A stretch of DNA of 64,000 nucleotides from JBOFOR01 sp051654865 (GTDB lineage: Bacteria; Bacillota; Clostridia; Peptostreptococcales; Peptostreptococcaceae): contig JBOFYV010000013.1 of assembly GCA_051654865.1 (NCBI GenBank), positions 58,716 to 122,715 of the forward strand, in the 5' to 3' direction. Shown piece after piece: positions 25,963 through 34,561 of this stretch. The notes under the pieces are model-generated. The model was not told the DNA's origin and did no database searches. It saw nothing but the letters and a program-made list of their open reading frames with translations. Position 1 is the stretch's first letter, and every line of letters starts with the position of its first letter. A program made the position numbers and the translations under genes.

Positions 25963-26637
25963 ATGAAAATAAAACAAATAGTTATATTAGGTGTATCAAT
26001 AATAGCAATAAGCACATTTATAGAAGCAAAAACATTAAATACTTATATAGATATAAAAACTGGTCAAAATGTAGAACAAAGGCAAGAAGAAAATAATCTA
26101 ATATTGGTTAATAAAGAAAACCCAGTAAGCTCAGAATATAAGCCTGAAAATATGGTAAAATGTAATATACAATTTTTAGAAAGTAGTACAGAAGAAGAAA
26201 AGTACTTACAAAAAGACGCTGCAAAATCAATAGAGGATTTATTTGCAAAGGCAAAAGACGATGGAATAGAATTTATAGCAACATCAGCATATAGGTCGTA
26301 TCAAACACAAAAAAAAATTTTTAATAAAAATGTAAGTATTAGAGGGATAAAAGAAGCAAATAAGTATGCTGCAAAGGCTGGAAAGAGTGAACATCAAACT
26401 GGATTAGCTATAGATGTTACTAATCCAGAAAGATGGTTCCATAAAAGTACTAAAGAGGCTATATGGTTAGCGGATAATGCTCATAAATTTGGATTTATAT
26501 TACGATTTTTAGAAGGAAAAGAGCACATTACAGGGTATAATTTTGAACCATGGCACGTAAGATATGTTGGAAAAGAAGTGGCTAAAGAAATCTATGAGCA
26601 AGGGATAACTTTAGAAGAATATTTTGAAAATAAGTAG
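25963..26637 (+). CDS. VanY-like D-alanyl-D-alanine carboxypeptidase
   Basis: M15B zinc peptidase of 224 residues with an N-terminal signal or anchor (residues 4-20). Zinc-site motifs are SEHQTGLAID (His144, Asp151) and EPWHVRY (catalytic Glu and His198). AYRSYQTQ is the usual substrate-binding stretch. It should trim the terminal D-Ala from peptidoglycan stem peptides outside the membrane. It forms an operon with a response regulator and kinase, as vanY does in vancomycin-type systems. No D-Ala-D-Lac or D-Ala-D-Ser ligase is in the window, so resistance should not be assumed. Confidence 0.9.
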   Translation: MKIKQIVILGVSIIAISTFIEAKTLNTYIDIKTGQNVEQRQEENNLILVNKENPVSSEYKPENMVKCNIQFLESSTEEEKYLQKDAAKSIEDLFAKAKDDGIEFIATSAYRSYQTQKKIFNKNVSIRGIKEANKYAAKAGKSEHQTGLAIDVTNPERWFHKSTKEAIWLADNAHKFGFILRFLEGKEHITGYNFEPWHVRYVGKEVAKEIYEQGITLEEYFENK

Positions 26638-26651
26638 GGAAGGTGAAGTGA

Positions 26652-27344
26652 TTGAAAAATACTATTTTGGTAGTAGATGATGAAAAAGAAATAAGAAATT
26701 TAATAGAAATATATTTAAAAAATGAAGGATACGATGTAATAAAAGCTAGTAGTGGTTTAGAGGCGTTAGAAATAATCAATAATGAAGATATTCAACTAAT
26801 TGTATTGGATATTATGATGCCTGGAATGGATGGCTTAGAAGTATGCACAAAAGTTAGAGAAAAGTTAACAACACCTATTCTTATGTTAAGTGCTAAATCT
26901 GAAGATATGGACAAAATACAAGGAATAATGACTGGTGCAGATGATTATTTAACAAAGCCATTTAATCCATTAGAGCTTTCTGTTAGAGTAAAAGCTTTGT
27001 TGAGAAGAGCATATTATTTTAATAACTCAAGTAATACAGATAACAATTTAATAATAATAGGAGACCTTGCAATAGATAAAAGTAAGCATGAAGTAAAAGT
27101 GAATGATGTAGAAATAACATTAACATCTAGAGAATTTAATATTTTATACTTATTAGCGACACATAGAGGTCAAGTATTTAGTAGTGAAGAAATATTTAAA
27201 AAAGTATGGCAAGAACAATACTATAATTCAAACAATACTGTAATGGTGCATATGAGTAGATTAAGGGATAAAATAGAGCCACATATGGGTGGATCTAAAA
27301 TAATTCATACTGTATGGGGAGTTGGATATAAAATTGAAAAATAA
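26652..27344 (+). CDS. OmpR-family response regulator, VanR-like
   Basis: Response regulator of 230 residues. The receiver domain has the acidic pair DD (9-10), phospho-acceptor Asp53 in LIVLDIMMPG, and the conserved Lys in YLTKPFNP. The C-terminal winged helix contains LTSREFNILYLLATHRGQVFS. The start is TTG 26652, after AAGGTGAAG. The gene is 14 bases downstream of vanY-like and overlaps the kinase gene. It probably binds the CTTAAGAAWT repeats. Confidence 0.94.
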   Translation: MKNTILVVDDEKEIRNLIEIYLKNEGYDVIKASSGLEALEIINNEDIQLIVLDIMMPGMDGLEVCTKVREKLTTPILMLSAKSEDMDKIQGIMTGADDYLTKPFNPLELSVRVKALLRRAYYFNNSSNTDNNLIIIGDLAIDKSKHEVKVNDVEITLTSREFNILYLLATHRGQVFSSEEIFKKVWQEQYYNSNNTVMVHMSRLRDKIEPHMGGSKIIHTVWGVGYKIEK

Positions 27345-28470
27345 TAAAAAGAAATTTAAAGTTGAAAAGTATATTTTGATGAACTTTTTTTATGTATGTA
27401 TAAGTTGTTTAGGGTCATTAATGTTATTAGTATGGTCTTATACTACTATAAATTCACTATATACAAAATCTAAATTTGTATTAACATCTAAATTTAAATT
27501 ATTAGATCAAATGGTTTATATTTTTTTAAATCTGAAAAATAACTACATAGGTGATTTAATCTATGGGGTTGTTTTTATAGTCATAGCGTTACTTCTATAT
27601 TATTTACTTACATATAAAAAATATAGAAATATGTTACTTTTAGCAGAGAGTGTAGAGATAATGGCAAAAGGCAATTTAGATAAAAGAATAGAGGTAAAAT
27701 CCAAGGGAGAGGTAAAAGAAGTAGCAAATAATATAAATAAAATTGTAGAGCAACTGAAAAATATTACTACAGAAGAAAGAAAGGCGCAGCAAACTAAAAC
27801 TGATTTAATAACTAATGTATCCCATGACTTAAGAACACCTTTAACATCAATAATAGGATATTTAAGTTTAATAGAAGAGGATAAATACAAAGATGAAGTA
27901 GAGCTTAGATATTATACAAATATAGCATATGAAAAAGCTCAAAATTTAAAAGAACTTATAAATGATTTATTCGAACTTACTAAAATGCAAAATCATACTC
28001 TGAAATTTGATAAAGCAGAGATAAACTTAATAGAGCTTATAAGCCAAATTATGTATCACCTTGAATATCAATTTAAAGATGCTAATATGGAATATAGGCT
28101 AGCGTTTTGTAGTGAAGAAGTCATAATAAATGCAGATCCATTGAAACTAGTGAGGGCATTTGAAAATCTAATAATCAACGCTATAAAATACGGACAAGAT
28201 GGACTCTATATAGATATTAAAATAAAAAGAAATAAAAATATGGCAATAGTACAAATCATCAATTATGGTGAGCAAATACCTGTAGTTGATTTACCGCATA
28301 TTTTTGATAGATTTTATAGAGTTGAAAAATCTAGAAATAGAAATGATGGAGGGTCAGGACTTGGACTTGCTATTACTAAAAATATTATTGAAAGTCATAA
28401 TGGAAGTATAGTAGCTACTAGCGATAATGATAATACGGTATTTGAGGTAAAAATACCACTAAAAATATAA
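27334..28470 (+). CDS. Sensor histidine kinase, VanS-like
   Basis: Kinase of 378 residues with two membrane helices (about 15-35 and 70-92) enclosing a short outer loop. A HAMP linker follows, then HisKA with the phospho-acceptor His164 in NVSHDLRTPLTS. The ATPase domain carries NLIINAIKYG, HIFDRFYRVEKSR and GGSGLGLAI. The start is uncertain: TTG 27334 overlaps the regulator stop and is 7 bases from GGAT; TTG 27322 is too close to GGGGAG. It presumably senses a wall-related signal and phosphorylates the preceding regulator. Confidence 0.9.
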   Translation: MKNNKKKFKVEKYILMNFFYVCISCLGSLMLLVWSYTTINSLYTKSKFVLTSKFKLLDQMVYIFLNLKNNYIGDLIYGVVFIVIALLLYYLLTYKKYRNMLLLAESVEIMAKGNLDKRIEVKSKGEVKEVANNINKIVEQLKNITTEERKAQQTKTDLITNVSHDLRTPLTSIIGYLSLIEEDKYKDEVELRYYTNIAYEKAQNLKELINDLFELTKMQNHTLKFDKAEINLIELISQIMYHLEYQFKDANMEYRLAFCSEEVIINADPLKLVRAFENLIINAIKYGQDGLYIDIKIKRNKNMAIVQIINYGEQIPVVDLPHIFDRFYRVEKSRNRNDGGSGLGLAITKNIIESHNGSIVATSDNDNTVFEVKIPLKI

Positions 28471-28581
28471 TCTTAAATGATTAGAGTGAAACGTACACAA
28501 TGAATCTTAAAATAATGAAATTTAAAGGAAATATATATGGTGAATATATATACCTTATATATTTTAAGAGGAGGTTAATAC

Positions 28582-29370
28582 ATGGTACGTAAATTGAATC
28601 AAGTAGATAAAGAAAAAGTATTAAAATATGTATCTAAGCAGCCTAGTATAAACCTATTTATAATAGGGGACATAGAGCAATTTGGATTCGATAAAGATTT
28701 TCAAGAAGTTTGGGGAAAGTTTGATGAAGATGATAATTTAAAGGGTGTGCTACTTAGATATAATAACAACTTTATACCATACTATGAAAACATAGATGAA
28801 GATGTAGAAGGATTTAAAGAAATAATAAAGTCTTACGACAAAAACGTAATGATATCAGGAAAAGAAGAGTTAGTAGAGAAGTTTAAAAATGTAATTGGAA
28901 ATTACATAGAACGAAAAACATACTTCTGTGAATTAAAAGATAAGAATAAATTATTAGATTGGGATAATACTGTAAAACTAGCAGTCCCGCAAGATGCTAA
29001 TCGAATTTATGAAATAATAGAATCTATTGAAGAATTTACAGCAGAAAATGATATAGAACAAATAAATGATAGAATAGAAGATAAAAGTAAGAGAGTTTAT
29101 TACATAGAAAATGATAAAGGTGAGATTATAAGTATTTCACAAACAACAGCAGAAAATAGCAAATCAGCAATGGTAGTAGGAGTAGCAACGAGAAAAGGGT
29201 ATAGAGAGCAAGGTCATATGAGTAAATGTCTGTCTAGGCTTTGTAATGATTTATTAGAAGAAGATAAAACATTATGTTTATTTTATGATAATCCAAAAGC
29301 AGGCAAGATATATCATAGAATTGGATTTGAAGAGATAGGAAAATGGACAATGCTGATAGAAGAAAAGTAA
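28582..29370 (+). CDS. GNAT-family acetyltransferase, two-part
   Basis: Protein of 262 residues. The C-terminal 130 form a GNAT fold, with the acetyl-CoA motif VATRKGYREQGHMSKCLS and NPKAGKIYHRIGFEEIG. The N-terminal half is a divergent GNAT-like or substrate-selecting domain beginning MVRKLNQVDKEKVLKY. The acceptor is unknown. AGAGGAGG precedes the ATG and a terminator follows the stop codon, so the gene is monocistronic. Confidence 0.88.
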   Translation: MVRKLNQVDKEKVLKYVSKQPSINLFIIGDIEQFGFDKDFQEVWGKFDEDDNLKGVLLRYNNNFIPYYENIDEDVEGFKEIIKSYDKNVMISGKEELVEKFKNVIGNYIERKTYFCELKDKNKLLDWDNTVKLAVPQDANRIYEIIESIEEFTAENDIEQINDRIEDKSKRVYYIENDKGEIISISQTTAENSKSAMVVGVATRKGYREQGHMSKCLSRLCNDLLEEDKTLCLFYDNPKAGKIYHRIGFEEIGKWTMLIEEK

Positions 29371-29394
29371 AAAAGGGGATATTCCCCTTTTTTT
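29371..29394 (+). terminator. Terminator of the GNAT gene
   Basis: AAAAGGGGA / TCCCCTTTT stem with a TAT loop and a run of seven T in all. Confidence 0.92.
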
Positions 29395-29720
29395 GCGTAT
29401 AATGAGTAAGGGTTATAAAATTTTCATTATACAAAAGATATCCACTTATTAATAACTTATACACAAATTTTATAGGTAATACAAAGAAAAAATATATGTA
29501 AATTAAATACTATCTGTTGATAACTATATTGAAAATTCTAACTATTAAGTTAGAAAACAAATTAATAAGATAAAAACTAAAAGTAAGTATCTGTATTCAA
29601 CTATGTAAAATCAAAATATTCTTTCCTAGCATACTTAAAATATACTATAATAAAAATTAGATAAAGAAAAATACACTATTATGGAGAATAGAAAAATAAA
29701 GTGACTAAGGGGGACAAAAG
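29395..29720. other. AT-rich intergenic stretch with DnaA-box-like sites
   Basis: No gene is visible in about 325 bases before folC. TTATACACA at 29457 fits TTATNCACA. TGTTGATAA at 29515 is the reverse of TTATCAACA, one mismatch from the DnaA box. ATATCCACT near 29438 is a weaker match. In such AT-rich DNA this may be chance. The folC promoter must lie here but no clear -35/-10 pair stands out. Confidence 0.4.
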
Positions 29721-31016
29721 ATGAACTATCAGGAATCACTAACGTACATAGAAGAGACACATAAATTTGGAGTAAGACTAGGATTAGATAACATATCAAA
29801 ATTATTAGAGTTATTGGGAAATCCACAAGATAATTTAAATATAATACATGTTGCAGGTACTAATGGAAAGGGCTCAACATGTTCATTTATAAGCAGTGTA
29901 CTAAAAGAATCAGGATATAAAGTAGGATTATATACATCACCATTTTTAGAAACATTCACAGAAAGAATAAGAGTAAATGGAATCAATATACCTGAGGAAG
30001 AGGTAGCTAGAATAGTAACTATAATAAAAGAAAAAATAGAGCAAATGGTAAGTGAAGGATATTCATATCCAACTGAATTTGAAATAGTAACAGCGATGGC
30101 ATTTTACTATTATAATGAACAGAATGTTGATTATGTAGCGTTAGAAGTAGGACTAGGTGGAAGATATGATGCAACTAATGTTATAAAAAAATCTGATGTA
30201 AGTGTAATAACATCGATAAGCTTAGATCATATAGGAATACTTGGAGATACTGTTGAGAAAATAGCTTATGAAAAAGGCGGAATAATAAAAGATAATGGTG
30301 TTGCTATAGTTTATGATCAAAGCGAAGAAGTTAAAGATGTAATAAAGGATATATGTAGAGAAAAGAATGCAAAATATATAGAAGCTAAGTTTGAAGACAT
30401 AATAGTTAAAAAATCAGATATATACTCTCAAAAGTATGACTGTACAATTATGGAAGACAGATATGAAGACTTAGAGATAAAATTAATAGGAGACCATCAG
30501 ATAAATAACTCTATATTAGCTTTAAATGTAATAAAATACTTAAAAGAAAATAATAACATAAATATAACAGAAGAAACTATTAGAAAAGGTCTTATAAACA
30601 CAAAATGGCCAGGTAGAATAGAAAAAATTAAAGAAGAGCCTATATTTATAATAGATGGAGCACACAATGAAGATGGAGCAAGATCGTTAGCTAAGTCTAT
30701 AGAAAAAAACTTCAAAGGTAAAGAATTAACATTATTAATAGGAATGTTAGAAGACAAAGACATAGACGGTGTACTAGATATATTAATGCCTAACTTTAGC
30801 AAAGTTATAACTACGACTCCAGACAATCCAAGGGCTATAAATTGTAATGTATTAAAAGAAAAGATATCTAAATATGTAGATAATGTTATAGCAAAACCAG
30901 AAATAGAAGAAGCTGTAGAATACACTTTAAATAATGCAACTAAAGAAGATATAATAATAAGTGCAGGGTCACTATATATGATAGGAACAGTAAGAACTTT
31001 AGTAAATAATAAATAG
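29721..31016 (+). CDS. folC: Folylpolyglutamate / dihydrofolate synthase
   Basis: Mur-ligase-like ATPase of 431 residues that adds glutamate to folates, and in many bacteria also to dihydropteroate. The P-loop is GTNGKGST (46-53). The region LYTSPFLETFTERIRVNG contacts the substrate, and IIDGAHNEDGARSL marks the C-terminal domain. GGGGGAC precedes the ATG. The gene is monocistronic and ends at a long perfect palindrome. Confidence 0.95.
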   Translation: MNYQESLTYIEETHKFGVRLGLDNISKLLELLGNPQDNLNIIHVAGTNGKGSTCSFISSVLKESGYKVGLYTSPFLETFTERIRVNGINIPEEEVARIVTIIKEKIEQMVSEGYSYPTEFEIVTAMAFYYYNEQNVDYVALEVGLGGRYDATNVIKKSDVSVITSISLDHIGILGDTVEKIAYEKGGIIKDNGVAIVYDQSEEVKDVIKDICREKNAKYIEAKFEDIIVKKSDIYSQKYDCTIMEDRYEDLEIKLIGDHQINNSILALNVIKYLKENNNINITEETIRKGLINTKWPGRIEKIKEEPIFIIDGAHNEDGARSLAKSIEKNFKGKELTLLIGMLEDKDIDGVLDILMPNFSKVITTTPDNPRAINCNVLKEKISKYVDNVIAKPEIEEAVEYTLNNATKEDIIISAGSLYMIGTVRTLVNNK

Positions 31017-31018
31017 TA

Positions 31019-31062
31019 TAATTAGAAACAAGGTGTCGATATCGACACCTTGTTTCTAATTA
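31019..31062. terminator. 44-base perfect palindrome between convergent genes
   Basis: A 22-bp perfect dyad centred on CGATATCG, with AACAAGGTGTCGA as the core of each arm. It separates folC (plus) and the TSCPD gene (minus). It probably terminates transcription from both sides, though no clear T-run follows either arm. Confidence 0.7.
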
Positions 31063-31086
31063 ACCAATACTTTTATGTAGTAAATC

Positions 31087-31332
31087 TTATAAAGATTCAC
31101 GTATAGCTTTAGCTAATTGGTCAGGACAAGAAGTAGATTTACCTCCACAAGGTATACCTGCTAACTTTTCAGCTATATCCTTAGCGTTTTGGCCTATAGT
31201 CAATTGCTTTAATCCGATTAAGTTACCAGGGCATCCACCAACAAAATCTACATTAGTTATGATGTTGTTATCATCAACTTCAAGTGTCATTTCTCTACAG
31301 CAAACGCCACTAGGTTTAAATGTTATTTTCAT
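31087..31332 (-). CDS. TSCPD-domain small cysteine-rich protein
   Basis: Protein of 81 residues. It ends with the hallmark TSCPDQLA and has cysteines in GVCCREM, GGCPGNL and GIPCGGKSTSCPD, matching the TIGR03905-type family found in anaerobes. The related TSCPD domain occurs at the end of vitamin B12-dependent ribonucleotide reductases. The cysteines may bind a metal or cluster, but no function is established. An AGGAG site precedes the ATG. Confidence 0.88.
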   Translation of the reverse strand: MKITFKPSGVCCREMTLEVDDNNIITNVDFVGGCPGNLIGLKQLTIGQNAKDIAEKLAGIPCGGKSTSCPDQLAKAIRESL

Positions 31333-31454
31333 ATTAAAAACTCCTGTGCTAATAAATTTTCGTTACAAATAATAATACACAAAAGAAAGTCATAATACAA
31401 GCCTTCTATATAATATACTACTATAGTAATTGATAATAGAAAGGAGGAGATTGA

Positions 31455-32321
31455 TTGAAAGTATATATTTCTAATTATTTATCAAAAAGTATAAGCGTAT
31501 TAAACTATCCCACCTTTGAGCTTGAAAAAGAAATAGAGCTAGAAGAAGATATACATCCACATCATTTTTGCGTAGATTCAGAAAAGAATCTAATGTATAT
31601 ACCAGGAACTACAGATGGAATACTCTATATACTTGACTTAACTACTAATAAGATAGTAGATAATATATCGATAGGTGGAAATCTAAGTCAAGTATCATTA
31701 GTAAATGGAGAATTATTCATATCTAATGAAGATTCAAATAGTATATATATACTAGATCAAGAGACAGCCTATCCTATAGGCATAATAGGTGTAGATGATA
31801 TGCCACATAGTTTTGATGTAGATGAAACTACAAACAAGCTATATGTATCTTGTATTAATTCTATTGTGAGTATAGATATGATAAATAAGTGTATGGATGA
31901 TAGGATAGACACAGAATTTAAAGCCTGGCATATAAACGTAGATAAAGAAAAAAAAGAAATATATACAGCGACATTAGATGGAAAACTTGTCATATTAAGT
32001 GAGGAAAATATGAAAATAACTAATATAGTAGAAGATTTTTTACTACCGACTCAGATTTGCTTTAACTATACTTATGGTAAAGTTTTTGTTGCGGACATAG
32101 GATATAAAAATATAATAATACTAGACTATAATACGGGAAAACAAGTAGGATGTATTGAAATTGATGGCGTACCTCAAGGGGTAGAAATTTCAAAGGATGA
32201 TAAATTATTATTAATATCTGATACTCAAAAAAATTCTATAAAAGTGTATGATATTTTAGAAAATAAATTTATAAAAGAGATCAAAGTAGGAAAAGAGCCT
32301 ACAACAATATTATGTGTGTAG
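31455..32321 (+). CDS. YncE/YVTN-type beta-propeller protein
   Basis: Protein of 288 residues made of about six or seven repeats of 40-45 residues. Each repeat has a pattern like LYILDLTTNKIVDNISIGG, as in YVTN/YncE seven-bladed propellers. No signal peptide is visible, so it would be cytoplasmic unless it is exported by another route. The ligand is unknown. The start is TTG 31455, 5 bases after AAGGAGGAG. Confidence 0.85.
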   Translation: MKVYISNYLSKSISVLNYPTFELEKEIELEEDIHPHHFCVDSEKNLMYIPGTTDGILYILDLTTNKIVDNISIGGNLSQVSLVNGELFISNEDSNSIYILDQETAYPIGIIGVDDMPHSFDVDETTNKLYVSCINSIVSIDMINKCMDDRIDTEFKAWHINVDKEKKEIYTATLDGKLVILSEENMKITNIVEDFLLPTQICFNYTYGKVFVADIGYKNIIILDYNTGKQVGCIEIDGVPQGVEISKDDKLLLISDTQKNSIKVYDILENKFIKEIKVGKEPTTILCV

Positions 32322-32323
32322 GC

Positions 32324-32860
32324 TTAATTACTATCTCGTATTAGTAAATCAATTACTTCTGCATACATGTAAGAAGCATTTTTCTTCCAGTTATTACAGA
32401 TTAATGTAGCTTGCTTTTCAGAAGAAACATTTAAATTTAAATCTATTAAATTTGATTGATTTTCTATAACTCTTAAATTAACAATAAATTCATGATCACT
32501 TTGTTTAATAAAACTTGATTTCACTTGAGTATCAGATAATAAACTTTCTTTGTTATTAACGATGTACTCATCGATTTTTTTTGTTACTTCTTTTGGAATT
32601 CTAGATAAAAAATATTCTAGAATTTCAAGTCCTTTTTGTGTTAGAGAATAGTATTCTCTATTAGAATCTTTGTATGTAGTTAAAAACTTAGATTCCATAA
32701 GTTGAGCTAAAAACTGTTGAAGAGAAAAATAATTAATTACTTCTGTCTCTAAAACAACTTGAGTTATTTGAGAATTAGTTAAATCCATATTAATTTTATT
32801 TAAAATATATAAAATTAAAAGCTTATTAGAAGCTAATTCTTCAGATGAGTTTTCAAACAT
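32324..32860 (-). CDS. DUF4364-family winged-helix protein
   Basis: Protein of 178 residues. The N-terminal 90 look like a PadR/MarR-type winged helix (KLLILYILNKINMDLTNSQI... YYSLTQKGLEILEYF). The C-terminal part is mixed alpha/beta. It matches the clostridial DUF4364 family, presumed transcription regulators of unknown target. It converges with the beta-propeller gene with only 2 bases between the stop codons. Confidence 0.85.
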   Translation of the reverse strand: MFENSSEELASNKLLILYILNKINMDLTNSQITQVVLETEVINYFSLQQFLAQLMESKFLTTYKDSNREYYSLTQKGLEILEYFLSRIPKEVTKKIDEYIVNNKESLLSDTQVKSSFIKQSDHEFIVNLRVIENQSNLIDLNLNVSSEKQATLICNNWKKNASYMYAEVIDLLIRDSN

Positions 32861-32972
32861 AATATCATCCTCCGTAAACTATTTCTATATAATATATTAA
32901 ACCAAAATAAATAAAATTAAAAGCACAATTCAATTATTTAATATTTTTATTTTAATAGAATGATAGATAAGT

Positions 32973-33006
32973 AAAAAGGCTACCAAATTGGTAGCCTTTT
33001 TCTTTT
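32973..33006. terminator. Terminator downstream of the SASP gene
   Basis: AAAAAGGCTACCAA and its complement form a 14-bp hairpin. T-runs on both strands make it bidirectional; it serves the minus-strand SASP gene. Confidence 0.9.
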
Positions 33007-33025
33007 GAATGTCAAAATTTACTAT

Positions 33026-33223
33026 TTACTTTCCAGCCATTTGTTGTTCAGCCATTTCAACTAATTTCTTAGTCATATAACCGCCAACGTAACCATTTTG
33101 TCTAGCTGTTAAATTTCCTTTATCAACTGTTTCATAGTTAGCTAAACCTATTTCGTTAGCTATTTCTAATTTCATTTGGTTTAATGCTGCTTTAGCTGCA
33201 GGAACTGCTTTTTTGCTTGACAT
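33026..33223 (-). CDS. Alpha/beta-type small acid-soluble spore protein
   Basis: SASP of 65 residues that coats and protects spore DNA. The two family signatures are visible: KLEIANEIG (with the germination-protease site) and GNLTARQNGYVGGYMTKK. AAGGAGG precedes the ATG. SASP genes are read by sigma-G in the forespore. I did not fix a confident sigma-G promoter in the AT-rich upstream stretch. Confidence 0.96.
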   Translation of the reverse strand: MSSKKAVPAAKAALNQMKLEIANEIGLANYETVDKGNLTARQNGYVGGYMTKKLVEMAEQQMAGK

Positions 33224-33319
33224 AGTAAATTCCTCCTTGAGTGATGTCTAACAACAACTTGTGCTGTTAATACTAATTTGTCCATCCTACGAAAATATAT
33301 ACAATATTTTTAAAAAAAA

Positions 33320-33484
33320 TTATTTATATTTTTTTTGGATGTTTATTTTCTTATCTTTTCTTATACCTTCTTGTATTCCATGTGCTTCTCTTAAAAAGTG
33401 TCTGTTATCTAATTTCATTGTTTCTCTGCTAGTTTCTACTTGATGTCCTTTTATATTACTGAAAGTACTTCTTATATTAGACAT
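33320..33484 (-). CDS. Small hypothetical protein
   Basis: Peptide of 54 residues, basic and hydrophilic, beginning MSNIRSTFSNIKGHQ and containing NRHFLREAHGIQEGIRKDKK. I do not recognise it. The ATG at 33484 is preceded by AAAAGGTGGTG, a good ribosome site; longer in-frame extensions read through that site. It lies between a SASP gene and a PdaB-like gene, which hints at a sporulation role without proving it. Confidence 0.65.
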   Translation of the reverse strand: MSNIRSTFSNIKGHQVETSRETMKLDNRHFLREAHGIQEGIRKDKKINIQKKYK

Positions 33485-33611
33485 AAATACACCACCTTTT
33501 ATTAAGATTAAACTTAAGTTTCCCAATTAATAAAATTATTTTTGTAGTAATTTTTTGAAATTAAAAAAATAAATTTTAAATATAGGGTTGTTCAAGTAGA
33601 GGAGGTGAAAT

Positions 33612-34376
33612 ATGAAATTAGGATCGAGAAAAACTAAATCATTTATTTCCAGTACATTATTTTTAGTAATTACATTGTGTGCGATTTTTGGTTTGGTTTA
33701 TGGAATAAGATATTTTTGCTACAAGCAAAATGACGCTAATTTACCAATTTACAAGGTAGATACAACTGATAAAAAAATAAGTTTGAGTTTTGATGTTGCA
33801 TGGGGATCTGATAATATTGACCAAATTTTGGAAATATTAAATAAACATAATGTAAAAGCAACATTCTTTTTAGTTGGTAGTTGGATAGATGATAATGAAG
33901 AATTAGTTGCAAAAATTCATAAGAATGGTCATGAATTAGGGAATCACTCTAATACTCATGCAAATACAAGTAAATTATCAGAAGAAGCTATAGTAAATGA
34001 AATTGAAACTACATCAAATAAAATCTATAAGATAACAGGAGAAAAAACAAATCTATATAGACCTCCGTTTGGAGATATAGACGCAAAAACTATGGATGTT
34101 TGCAAATCACTTGGATACCAAGTAGTAAAATGGGATGTAGACTCTCTTGATTGGAAAGAACTTGGACCAACTCATATTACAGATAAAGTTATAAAAAGTT
34201 CAACACCTGGATCTATAGTTTTATTTCATGCAAATATAAAAGGAATAGAGCATTATTTAGATGATGTATTAACTAAACTTCAAAAAGAAGATTATGAAAT
34301 TGTTCCGATATCAAAATTAATTTATAAGGAAAATTATACTATAGATAGCAATGGTGTACAGAAACTTAAAAATTAG
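33612..34376 (+). CDS. PdaB-like polysaccharide deacetylase
   Basis: Protein of 254 residues with an N-terminal membrane anchor (about 12-33) and a NodB domain. Motifs include SLSFDVAWG, ELGNHSNTHAN, RPPFGDID and SIVLFHAN. The FDVAWG variant and the NHSNTHAN metal site are typical of PdaB (YbaN), a sporulation protein needed to maintain spores in B. subtilis. GAGGAGGTG precedes the ATG. Assignment to PdaB rather than PdaA is probable, not certain. Confidence 0.85.
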   Translation: MKLGSRKTKSFISSTLFLVITLCAIFGLVYGIRYFCYKQNDANLPIYKVDTTDKKISLSFDVAWGSDNIDQILEILNKHNVKATFFLVGSWIDDNEELVAKIHKNGHELGNHSNTHANTSKLSEEAIVNEIETTSNKIYKITGEKTNLYRPPFGDIDAKTMDVCKSLGYQVVKWDVDSLDWKELGPTHITDKVIKSSTPGSIVLFHANIKGIEHYLDDVLTKLQKEDYEIVPISKLIYKENYTIDSNGVQKLKN

Positions 34377-34384
34377 TACATATC

Positions 34385-34416
34385 AAATGGATAGTATAGT
34401 TAAATACTATCCATTT
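34385..34416 (+). terminator. Hairpin after the PdaB-like gene
   Basis: AAATGGATAGTAT and its complement form a perfect 13-bp stem with a 6-base loop, 8 bases after the stop codon. The T-run after it is weak, so termination may be partial. Confidence 0.6.
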
Positions 34417-34561
34417 AAGCTTATTTAATTGAATTTATTAGTTATATTATATAAATAAATTAATAAAATGTAATAAAAAAATAACTAAATAAATATATTT
34501 ATTATATAAAGTTCAAAGTAAAGATAAAACATATGAATTAACAATTGTGGGGGGATAAAAA

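Noticed and set aside
25963..28470. Complete vancomycin-resistance operon
   Set aside because: Only VanY-, VanR- and VanS-like genes are present; no ligase, racemase or VanX is in the window.
30497..30925. 142-codon open frame antisense to folC
   Set aside because: folC motifs are intact on the other strand; this frame has no recognisable domain.
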